From NCBI RefSeq assembly GCF_000002235.5, contig NW_022145611.1, forward strand, positions 14,230,882-14,294,881: 64,000 nt of DNA, given 5' to 3'. The translations under genes and the position numbers were made by a program. The first letter of the stretch is position 1. Each line of letters begins with the position of its first letter. Shown here piece by piece: positions 36,401 through 46,300 of this stretch. The notes beneath the pieces are model-generated. The model made no database searches. It was not told the origin of the DNA and saw nothing but the letters and a program-made list of their open reading frames with translations. Source of the stretch: Strongylocentrotus purpuratus. Lineage: Eukaryota; Echinodermata; Echinoidea; Camarodonta; Strongylocentrotidae.

Positions 36401-39400
36401 CACTATCAAAATTATTGAATAAAAGACATTATAGCCTGGTAGGCCAATTCCTGATTCTGATTGCAGTAGAAATTTATCATTCTTTTTATCAGTGTATATA
36501 CATTTTTGCAAATAATATTGGGGTTTAAATTTTTGAGTATTGAAGGTCATTAAGATGTTCTCTTTTAAAGGTTGCTTCTGCACAGTGTAGTAGGTTAAGA
36601 TGCATTCTATTCTTAGTTTAAATGTGGAATTTATTTCAATTTTCTCAGAGGTTTAAACTGTTGAAGATCGTATTGGACCTTTGAATGCATGAACGATCTT
36701 TGTTTTGTTAGTGTTTTATTTGTGTTTAAATATTTTAAATCATTGTCAAATACTCACAGCTTTACAATTCATGATTTTAAACTGTTGAAGATCGTATTGG
36801 ACCTTTGAATGCATGAACGATCTTTGTTTTGTTAGTGTTTTATTTGTGTTTAAATATTTTAAATCATTGTCAAATACTCACAGCTTTACAATTCATGATT
36901 TTAACTTGATTTAAACTGTGCAAGTGATGTTTTATGACCAGTTTATGTTATTGAAGGAAAGTTTATTGTATAATTTTTCTTCTTACACTATTGCAGCTTC
37001 TTTTCTATTCTCTTTTTTTGCTTACATTTCTTGTCTAAATGACAGCAACCATCCACAAATATGGATGACAGTGGCTTCTTCTCTGTGCAAGTCATCAGTA
37101 AGGCTCTGTTCGTATGGGAACTTGTCAGTATTCCCATAGGTAGCTCAGAGGCTGGTATAGCTTCAGTTTATCCTGAGTAAGTACAAAATAATGATCAATC
37201 CTGTTTCTTCAAATTTTATCTCATTATGATCCTTTTGTCACTTTGCATATAGTCTTCATGGCAGTATAGTTAAAGGGGAAGTCTACCCTGATAATGAGTT
37301 GGTTTTTAATAAATGTAGAAAAAGGAGAGAAACAGAATAGTGAAAAATAATTGAAAATCAAATTGAAGACAAAGAAAAAAGAAAATGTTCTGAATGTTTT
37401 TTTAATTGATCACTCTTTACATTGAAAACCAAAATCTGGTTGTCCTTTTTAAAATTAATTCATATGTTTTCCTGGAAATTCCTGTGGATTATACTACATT
37501 ATCTATTTACTCCTACAGGAGAGAATGTGCCTTTATATGCAACTTTCGGGAGCATTGGTTGACGATTAGGAAGCTTGGAAATCAGTGGTTCAATCTGAAT
37601 TCTCTGTTGACTGGTCCAGAGCTGATATCAGATACATATTTAAGCATGTTCCTTGCTCAGCTGCAAAAGGAAGGTGAGAACTGTAAAAATGTGATGTTGT
37701 TGTTGCTATCTCAATGCATTCAAGGAAAAGTAATGAATGTTGCATTAAAAACATTAATAATGTTTATGTGGATATGTTGCTGTATTCCCAGTGTTAGATA
37801 TGAAGATCGTGATCTGGAATAAAAGGAAATAAATGAATTCCTCTCAATATTTAAGCATCCTTGTTCATTACCATGCATCATCTTGGATCACAAGCACTTT
37901 GTAATAAAGATGTAATGCACTATGTGCATCTATTTTCAGAAGAGATTAGGTTATTATGCATGAGTTTACCTCCACTTCACCATTTCATTGTGACAAAAAG
38001 CTTGATTTTTCTTTCATGATCATCATTTGCCCATCAATCCAAGGCTACTCCATATTTGTGATTCGTGGCAGTCTACCCGAGTGTGAAGCAGACCAGCTAC
38101 TACGGCTCATACCTGCCGTTCAGACCCATCCACCAAAGCTCCTTTCCGACGACGCCCAGTCTTCAAATCAGAAGGCATCCACTGGGGTCGGTGTGACCCA
38201 GGATGACCTTCAGAAGGCGCTAGAGGCAAGCAGGGGTTTGACCTCGGGGTACAAAGGAGACGACGAGCTTCAAGCTGCGATACAACTAAGTCTACGAGGT
38301 ATGAAATGCATTTTGAGTACTGGCCCTCTTCACTGTCCAAGTACTTCATTTAGATTAAACGTAATTTTCATTTCATTTGTTTTGTAAAGCGATTAGAAAC
38401 TGTATGTGTATACCAGCGCTATATAAATCTTAGATATTATTATTGTTAATATTTATATAAGTGGGTGCAATACAGTAATTTTGCGGTTTAGTGCATTGCA
38501 AAAAGCCTGCAAATTAATGTTATTATAATCAAGAGCCAACAGATCTGTAATGTCCTCATATCCACTGCATATATGCACAATTCACAATTTTTCATGATTC
38601 TACTGATTTATATCTGATAGGATACAAGACAATTATCAGGAACAGACAGTTATAATCTGAATTATTTTGATTTGCTGTATGCATCTTGGATATGATCTAC
38701 TGATTACAGTTCTAATGTGCTTAAAGTTTTAAGTTATTGCTGTACATTTTTTCTAGGAACAGAAAATCAAGTTTCAGAGGCAAGTGAACCTGTCAATCAG
38801 GATGAATTGAGGAGGAAAAGAGAAGCTTTTTTCAACAGGTAAAATTATATTTTCCAGCAGGTGTCCTCAATTTCACCTCATAAATAGCAGTTTACTAACA
38901 ACTCTGAAATGATGTGCTGTATAACCCAATACCAAAAAAAAATCAATTGGAAAAAGATGATGTGATGTTTTTTTTTGGTCTTAAAGCTTAGTGGAATATT
39001 TACATAATTTGAGATGAAAATGAATTAACATCCTGGGATGCAATTTAGCATACCAGTTTGTGTATAATGTGAATATTACGTGTAAAATCAACACAAAGCT
39101 GATTTGTACATGATTGTACTAACTTTGGCTAGATTGTTTCACAGCAATATTTGTTCTACTATTTAAAGGTACTATGTCCCATTTGCAGGCCAAAAAAATG
39201 AAAAGGTTAAATTCCAACTGCATTTGAAATATAATACTAATTTAGAACTTCCCTAAAAAAGGTGGGGCTTGAAAATGTCTTCAAGTGGGAAAATAACGAC
39301 TATTAGTTGCCAAATCGACTTTAGGGCTATAGAGCCCAAAAGTAATATTCTTGATTTTCAGACAATTGTACCGAATGGTCATACGTTTTATGCTGCGCAA

Positions 39401-40516
39401 AGATTCAATCAGTTTAATCTTGGCCATCACAAGAAGTGGGTTATTGATGTAGACAGATGCTCATGTACCCTTTACAACTCTTTTCATGTATGTTATTACC
39501 AAAGAAGAAAAAAGCCAGTCAGTCACTCAATAGTGTCTGACAGTAAAGTCTAGCAAGTAAACAGGTTTCCTTGCATAATTTGAATATGAGGACACTGCTA
39601 ACGTTTAAATTTCACAGAATAGGACATACATGACATATTCATGATTCCTGCAAAGTTCTACAGAATTTGAGGTTGGCTGCAAAAGGGACATAGTACCTTT
39701 AATATCTTGGAATTTTCGTTGGGGAAATCCCCCTACATATTTGTTCTAAAGGAAAACCGTCATGTTACTTGGGTATATTACTGTTAGAATCCCGTAAAGA
39801 ATCCTTTGTAATTGTGTTCATAAAAAGAATATTGTATGAAAGAGGCAATGGCAATATGTGTGATTTCACATGAAGAGAACTCTCCATTTTTATGTAAGAC
39901 CTCACTCTCTTATTTTCAGCTTGTGATGGAACAGACATTTCCTATTTGTAAGACTTGTGAAAATATGTGACCCATGTATCATTAAAAAAGGACATTTCTA
40001 TGCAATGTGTCCCAAACAACATACCGGTACGTCTTTTAGCCGTTCATTTTTATCCAGAAATTAAAAAAAAATCTCTTGACATGACTACTTGCAGGTGGTA
40101 GTTATACCAGATAAAAATTTGAGTCATTAGCCATTTACCAGTAAATACATTTAAATTTTTTATAAAAGTGAATACCGGTAGATAAATTTGAAGATTATTT
40201 GTATTTATTCATATTTTTATAAATTTGACGTTACAGACAAAACCCCGGGCCTACACAATCGTCAGCTGCAAGCAATCAGTCCACACCCTCAGAAGTGCCT
40301 TCCACGTCAAAAGAGGAAGAAAAGAGAGAACTCTCCACAGCCAAGGAGAGAGTTGAAAGCAATACCAACAACTCTGCCAAGACCTCTACTAGCCCATCCT
40401 GTACAGTCGTGGCTGAACAGGAAACGGGAGAACTACTGGACAGTGGTATGACCGAATCAGCCATGTTAGAAGCAGCCATCAAAATGTCGATAGAATCGGT
40501 GGAACAGAAAACGTGA
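33414..40516 (+). CDS. ATXN3: Ataxin-3, Josephin-type deubiquitinase, 8 exons, 363 aa
   Basis: This is a cysteine protease that trims polyubiquitin chains and works with the VCP/p97 segregase in protein quality control. Exons: 33414-33437, 35638-35686, 36280-36395, 37046-37176, 37519-37673, 38044-38298, 38757-38838, 40237-40516. All are in frame. The Josephin domain (1 to about 175) has the catalytic Cys14 (GSLCAQHC), His119 (REHW) and Asn134 (WFNLNSLL), the same numbers as in human. Ubiquitin-interacting motifs lie at about 211-222, 231-242 and 344-357 (AMLEAAIKMS). A basic RRKR (262-265) matches the VCP-binding motif. The polyglutamine tract that follows this motif in vertebrates is absent; only a short linker rich in S, T, E and N is present. 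Intron 1 carries a large foldback element. The third motif is at the C-terminus, as in the human three-UIM isoform. Confidence 0.96.
33622..33660. repeat. CAG/CAT trinucleotide microsatellite
   Basis: A run of CAGCATCAT-type triplets directly abuts the left target duplication of the foldback element. It is in ATXN3 intron 1 and is not translated. Confidence 0.9.
33661..34570. mobile_element. Large foldback element with 9-bp target duplications, Mutator-like geometry
   Basis: The arms 33670-34100 and 34130-34561 are reverse complements over about 431 bp with only a handful of differences by eye (about 98% identical), around a 29-bp centre that itself holds a small stem (CGCCAT/ATGGCG). The outer ends are TAGACCGAAAG and CTTTCGGTCTA. 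The 9-bp repeat CAGTAGGTC abuts both ends exactly (33661-33669 and 34562-34570). Nine-base duplications and very long terminal inverted repeats suit Mutator-like or Foldback elements. No transposase is present, so it is non-autonomous. The near identity of the arms suggests recent insertion or arm conversion. It lies in ATXN3 intron 1. Confidence 0.88.
35024..35318 (-). mobile_element. LINE 3' fragment encoding the end of a reverse transcriptase ORF
   Basis: The minus strand at about 35310-35160 encodes RTNVRKNTFSHRVIDDWNS followed by LPEVVVQAPTIDAFKTRLD, the conserved C-terminal segment of CR1/L2-type LINE polyproteins. The larger LINE at 50452-53040 has the equivalent RVVDTWNSLSEEVV. An AAT-repeat tail lies at the 3' end (35024-35036 on the plus strand). 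The fragment is 5' truncated and sits in ATXN3 intron 1. Confidence 0.8.
36652..36899. repeat. Exact 124-bp tandem duplication
   Basis: The units 36652-36775 and 36776-36899 are identical by eye. Both run from TTTAAACTGTTGAAG to ACAATTCATGATT. A short third remnant follows. It lies in ATXN3 intron 3. Confidence 0.92.
38380..38445 (+). mobile_element. SINE 3' tail fragment
   Basis: The block includes TGTAAAGCG, CAGCGCTATATAAAT and an ATTATTATTATT tail, matching the 3' end of the SINE at 7796-8153 in the opposite orientation. It is right after ATXN3 exon 6. Confidence 0.6.
39163..39702. mobile_element. MITE with TTAAAGGTACTATGTCCC ends (540 bp)
   Basis: The left end TTAAAGGTACTATGTCCC and the right end GGGACATAGTACCTTTAA are perfect inverted repeats, and the match extends inward (TTTGCAGGCCA against TGGCTGCAAAA). 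An open frame inside (39269-39553) has no recognisable domain. It lies in ATXN3 intron 7. Confidence 0.85.
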
Positions 40517-40546
40517 GAATTAGCATCAAAATAGCTCATAGTCATC

Positions 40547-40671
40547 CATGATAGAAGCGGCTGGAATGTGTGGAACGGAAAACAAAAGAAGCCTCGGAAT
40601 AACTTTGCCAAGAATTCTGCCAAAAAAGCCGTGTTAGAGGCTGCCATCATTACGCTGTGGAACAGAAAACA
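40547..40671 (+). repeat. Two decayed copies of the ATXN3 UIM3-coding segment in the 3' UTR
   Basis: The segment at about 40463-40512 (CATGTTAGAAGCAGCC to GTGGAACAGAAAAC) recurs after the stop codon at about 40547-40582 and 40629-40671. The landmarks are ATGATAGAAGCGGC, GTGTTAGAGGCTGCCATCAT and GTGGAACNGAAAAC. Between them AACTTTGCCAAGAATTCTGCC resembles exon sequence near 40365. These look like old tandem copies of the last exon end. Confidence 0.7.
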
Positions 40672-40769
40672 TGAAGAGCACCATAAAAGCTGAAATGCTG
40701 ATAATTTCATAGGAATGTGTAGAATGTATGAAACAGGAGATGAGAGGAGAAGCATCAGGAACTGGATAC

Positions 40770-41273
40770 TTTAAAGCCCCACTGTCCTACTTGTAGCTAC
40801 TTGCTCCCTCTATATAGAAAACTTCCCCAATCGGTGCCTGTTGGTCCCCCATGATCCTCTATTTCTTATGTTATTCGAGAGCTGAGTTGATGAGATAGCG
40901 ACCTGTCAGTGACCTCGCTGTGTGGTCTAATCCCTACTAGCCACACTAGTGTTGATAAGCTTTAAAGTGTACCAATCACCATAAAGAAGTAAGTTGTGCA
41001 TAACTAGAATGTATAAAATCAACCTCAAAAAAAGTTTACCTCGCATACTATAGAAAAGGGTTAGGAAGTATGAAGAAAGTAAGGAAAACTATAAAACTCC
41101 ACGCACAGAACCCAATTTGGACTTTGGGCTATTCTATACAGGTTCTTTTTATGTTTAAACTGCAATACATCTCTTTGTAGAAATAATATTCAAACCTCAT
41201 ATTTTGAACACGATATAGCGATGCAGAACCCCTCACATTAAGAGCACAACATGCTAAATGGTACACTTTAAGC
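40770..41273. mobile_element. Dispersed repeat (family G copy 1) and an adjacent small inverted-repeat element
   Basis: Bases 40770-40936 match 55969-56127 in the opposite orientation. Shared blocks include TTTAAAGCCCCACTG, CCCATGATCCTC and GTTGATGAGATA. Next to it, 40959-41273 is bounded by GCTTTAAAGTGTACC and GGTACACTTTAAGC, a short inverted repeat. Both lie in the ATXN3 3' UTR or just beyond. An AATAAA at 41453-41458 could be the ATXN3 poly(A) signal. Confidence 0.6.
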
Positions 41274-41458
41274 AAAATGCCTTTTTGAATCTACCTAAAA
41301 GATTACATTAAGAGCACTGGGAAGACGAGTTCATTGTTTCATTAGCAAGCAATAGAAGATGGACTGTTCAGATAGCTATGCGGACAAAGAGAAAAACTCT
41401 TCCATTTTTACTGCTTACAGTTTATCATTTGATTCCTGTAGCTCTCTCATTTAATAAA

Positions 41459-43042
41459 CTGTATTGTGACTGTACTTTTGAGTCTAGTTTTGAGTTGGAT
41501 TAAATCCATAGGCAGTGCCTTAGTGGAATTTTGCTGTTTCTTTGCCTGAAAATTGTATTTGTGCTTTACTTTAAAGATTTATTGAAATTTTATTGAAATG
41601 AGATACATGTTGTAATATAGGTCAGTAATAATTTGTGAATTTATGTACGAGTGTATAATACACTTATTTAAAACAGAGATTTGCAGAGCAAATCTTAGAT
41701 ACGACTTTCATAGTTTGTGTGTTTCAGTTTATAGTTGCTAGTACATTTGATTGCATGCAATGCTTCCAAACAATAGATAGAATAAACATACAGACGTATG
41801 CTTAGTGATATCTGCAAAAATAGATTTTGAGACTGAGATTTCAAGGTACATATGTCAAGAGTAAGGCTTTTTATTTTTTACATACAGTAAATGATATGTT
41901 TGATATACTTTAATTCATGCATAAATATAGATGATTGTCATTTTGGCCACTGCCCAAGTCTTAAAAGGGTTCATGATAATAAGTGTACAATATTTGTGTT
42001 AGAAAGGCGTTACACACACATCATTTGATGAACTGGTGGGAAAAATCTGTCCTGGAAATTGGTTTAAAACTTAAAAGACTTTAGGATAGAAATGTTTTAA
42101 TAGAACACGTCCACAATTTTATTCTCGGAAATAAGTCAGTTTATAAAAAGTTTGAGGCGATTTAGTGCGACTTATTAAAACAGAACTGGCAAGGGCTTCA
42201 AGTTATGCAAAACCTTGTGCCTCTTGAGCAATCATTAAAGTAGCAAAAGTTGAACAATGCTATAATAATAATTTAAAGTGTATTTTTATTTTCCACTTTG
42301 CAATTATAATGTACTCATTGAATTAAGTGAATGCAACAACAACGTTGCCTTGTCAACTTTTATTTTCCACTCTGCAATCAAAATGTACTCATTGAATAAA
42401 CTGAATGCAACAAGAAAATTGTCTTATCAAGTTTCATTTTCCATTCTGCAATAAATTACCTCTTCATCCAACAAATAATTATTGAGGCTTGTTGAGGAGG
42501 TGTAGGAGGAATAGGATAATGAGTACATGTGTAAAGTAGTTTTTTTGCAACCAATTATGAAGGCTTTCTAACTATGACATTTGCTGCTTCATTCAACAAC
42601 AAAAAACAATTGTAAACAATATTTCTGTAAACATGTAATCCATATTAAATGTAGTGGCATATCCGGGATTCTTTGACTAGGAGGACACTATCTCCCCACC
42701 ACCCCCTCCCTTTCTCATAAAAAGGTTAATGGGACCTTTCACAAAATTTTAACAAAATAACTGCTGGTTTGAAGTCCAATATATGTAGATTAAGTTTATA
42801 AACATGATTATGTTTAGATGTTTTTCATTATTTTATACCTATAGTCTGCAAAACTTTGTGGCGATGAGTCATCATGGGGTTTTGGTGGTCACCCCTTCCC
42901 TCTAGTCAAGATGAAGTCTAGAAAAGCTAGTACAATGAGGGCTAGATCATAAACTCAGCCGACATATTTTTTTTTATAGCACCATCATACATTAAAGTAA
43001 TATAAAAACAATATAGTATTGCACATGTTCACAAAAGTGTCC
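41459..43042. other. Tail-to-tail intergenic region between ATXN3 and FANCL
   Basis: This AT-rich stretch has no exon I can recognise. It contains a tandem repeat of about 75-bp units, 2.4 copies, at 42287-42450 (each unit has TTTTCCACT-TGCAAT and TGTACTCATTGAAT). The FANCL 3' UTR must lie at its right end on the minus strand. Confidence 0.6.
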
Positions 43043-43357
43043 AGGGGGGTGTTTCACAAAGATCCCAAGTCGAACTTAACTCTAAGTTGGACTTAAATAT
43101 TATGGAGAGCCATTTGTAGCCTTAAAATAAAATATGTTCAAAGCAAAAATTCAAGTATTTTAGACTTTTTATAAATTCCAGATCAAGAACATGAAATCTC
43201 CTTGATAATAGAATATTATGATTGATTTGAATCAACATTTTATACCTCTTAAAAAAACTTTTACAAAATATTTTCAAAGATGCTCACAGCTTTCCATAAT
43301 TTTTTAGTCCAACTTAGAGATAAGTTTAACTTAGGATCTTTGTGAAACACCCCCCAG
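43043..43357. mobile_element. Palindromic MITE, family B copy 2 (inverted relative to copy 1)
   Basis: It has the same ends as 5023-5335 (AGGGGGGTGTTTCACAAAG and its inverse). The asymmetric middle block AAATTCAAGTATTTTAGAC is the reverse complement of that in copy 1, so the copies are in opposite orientation. It lies just beyond the FANCL stop codon. Confidence 0.85.
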
Positions 43358-43393
43358 GAAGATTAAATACAGGAAAGCAAAACTGAAAACATG

Positions 43394-46300
43394 TCATCTC
43401 TCGTTGAGTTTCTTCACTGATATTGCCTTTGAACAGTACGGACACTCTCCATACAGAATGTTGAACCCTACACCTGTAATTGACTGGTAGCTTGATGGCA
43501 AGGCACGCAACCACTGGGGGTATAAGAAAGTAAGGAAAATAAATTGAAATACCATGTAAGAAAATGATATCTAATCTCTGTCACCAGTTTGCAATTTGTT
43601 CCTGAATAGCAACCTGTTGTTGATAATGTGGAAAAATAAATTGGAATTGCTATTGTAGCTCACTAAATGAATTGTGATACTGAGCCTCTTTCAACACTTG
43701 TAACGTCTTGGCGGGGTTGCTCGACCACCAAATTTTTTAGGACGAAGCTGAATTATATCCGTGAGCCAGTACTTGAAAAAGTTGAGTTCTGGTGAACGTT
43801 TTCTCATTCCGTGTCAGTTTAGAAAGAATATCATGATAGAAATGTCACCTGAAAAATATATTTTCTCATATTCAAATATGACGAGAAATAGGTGACAAGA
43901 TGGTCCCCATGCACTCTCATGCCTTGTGTATGTGTAGCTCCATGTTACTTCCAACAAGAACAAGCAGATTTCTTTCATTTTTGACCATTTCAAAACTGCA
44001 CTCTAATATGACTACATATTCAACCTTTCTCAATTCCTTCCAGATCATTACTTTCACGATGAAATCAAATTGATAGTAATAAACTTTCTTTAAGGAATAA
44101 GTCTGAATTTCCTAGATTATTCTCTTGACATGCCTTCATTCAAATGACAAATTATAGGTAAAATGCTAATTCCTCACATAAAAAGATGCGACTCACTTTG
44201 TGCATTGTGACTTTGCGGCTCACATAGTGGTTATTCTCTAGACATGTTTTCATTCAAATGACAAATTCAGGTAAAATGCTAGCTCACCTCATAAAGACAA
44301 GTTTGATGAAATGGTTTGTTGCAATGGGGATTGTCACAGACCTGATCAGGAATGACTGAATCAAGGCTATATGAGTAACATATTCCACACTCTTCTTTAA
44401 AGTCCTTCAAAATAAAGAGAAAAGAAAAGAAAAGAGAAAGAAAAGATAGTATCACATTATGGTTTTTGAATAAAAAACATGTTGATATTGTAATATGTAT
44501 TGATGAAGTATTTGCTTGATATGCAACTATGCAATGATTACAGGCCTTACAGCAAGCTCTGATATTCTGGCGTGTATATGTCGGCAAATAAATGCACTTG
44601 ACGAGTGATTTTATAATCAAGATTTTCTAATATAAATTTTTGTTAAAGATAAATTTAATTTAATTTCCATGACTTGATCCCTGTATAAATTAATGAACTT
44701 ATATGGGAATATCATAAAGACAAATCGTCGATCCTTTGTTTCCTTATACCGTGATTTTTTTTTTTTGCTCATATATTTCTATAACATAATTTACTATACA
44801 AATACGTGTATATCTATTACAACTAACTTCACAACTTGTTAATGCATTCTAAATTTCAAACAGATAAATCAGCTTTCCGTCTCAACTAGCTATGAAAATG
44901 GGAATTAGGAATACTGACCTAAAGCTGTGATACTGCATGGGGAAGCCTATTAGAAACACCTTACATAGGTTTGTTAGGAAGGATGATTGCAGGACCAATA
45001 CAGAGCAACTTTCAATGCCACAACCGTCTCTATATAAAACTAGCTATGGTAATGGGGGAGGGGAGGGGGTCAGGGGAGGGAGGGGATGTACCTACCTGAA
45101 CCTGGGATTCTGCTGGTGTGGGGAAGTCTACCTCAAGGATGTTACGTAGGTTTGTCAACAGAGATGATTGGCTGTTCCAAGCGTGGAGGTTGGTATTCAG
45201 GAGCTTCCGTACAGGATTGATAACTAGAATCAAAGAAATAAGACGGATAAAGAACAATTGATTAACATGTTGACTACTGAATCCTCTCATTCCCATTTGC
45301 TCATAATACGATTCATCAGGTTCCCATAGTGAATTCCATTGTTTTTTTGCTAAAAAAGCATGTGGATATTTCAAATCAAATCATAACTACTCTTAGTTTA
45401 CCAAAACTATCAGGATGACCATGAAATATCATCTCGATCTCGCATGGCCTGCTTGTGCACAAGTGTTTAAATGCACAAAAGCCAAGACAATATATACATC
45501 TGTCATGCACCTGATAAATTCTGTAATATTATTTATCAATGTACGTTTACTCTGTAATTATAATGAATGTTACTGCAAACAGATTGGCAAGGTGTGAAAA
45601 TCAATTGGGCTCTGCGATTGATATAACAATACTGCATGTATTTTCTTTTGTGCGACACTATAGGGTAAAAATGTGACGGGGAGGATTGGGGAGTCCTAAA
45701 AAGGACTGTTTGGTAATCTTTCTTGAGTAGTCCTAAAAGGACTGTAATGGGTATAATTCACTCGCTTTGAACCATGTCACCCATCATGCTGACTTGCTAA
45801 ATAATGCTAATCAGCTTGTGCGATATATGCATTGTATGCCATTCAAGGCCATTACTATGAATGCACAGGGATTGTGATTGTGTACTCACCATTATCTGCC
45901 CCTAAGAATCTGCATTGTGGTAGCATACGCGGATGGACTGGATCAACCACAATCTGGATAGAGAAGTTACTTCCTGTTTACAAAATAAAACAAAAACAAT
46001 AACAACAAATAAGAAGTGAATACATCATTGCATAAGAGAATCGTCCCAATTCCATTAACATTATAATTGAGTTAACATCAAGGAGAAACAGAATATTTGG
46101 ATAAGTTTTAGAGACAGAATGGTTTCATCCTCCTGTTAATATCAAATAATGTATCTCAATCACGATTACACCAAATTAAAAAGTAAGCATCTGAATGACC
46201 TTTGTTGCGCTTAGCTACTTTTTTCCATTTACACTTGCTATGCACATAAAATAGAAAAAAAGAAAAGAAAACCTGCTTGGGTTTCCTGCATCAGGCGTAA

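Noticed and set aside
39269-39553. 94-codon open frame as a gene
   Set aside because: It lies wholly inside the inverted-repeat element 39163-39702 and has no recognisable domain.
42287-42450. CRISPR-like repeat array
   Set aside because: There are only 2.4 adjoining diverged units without spacers, in a eukaryotic 3' region.
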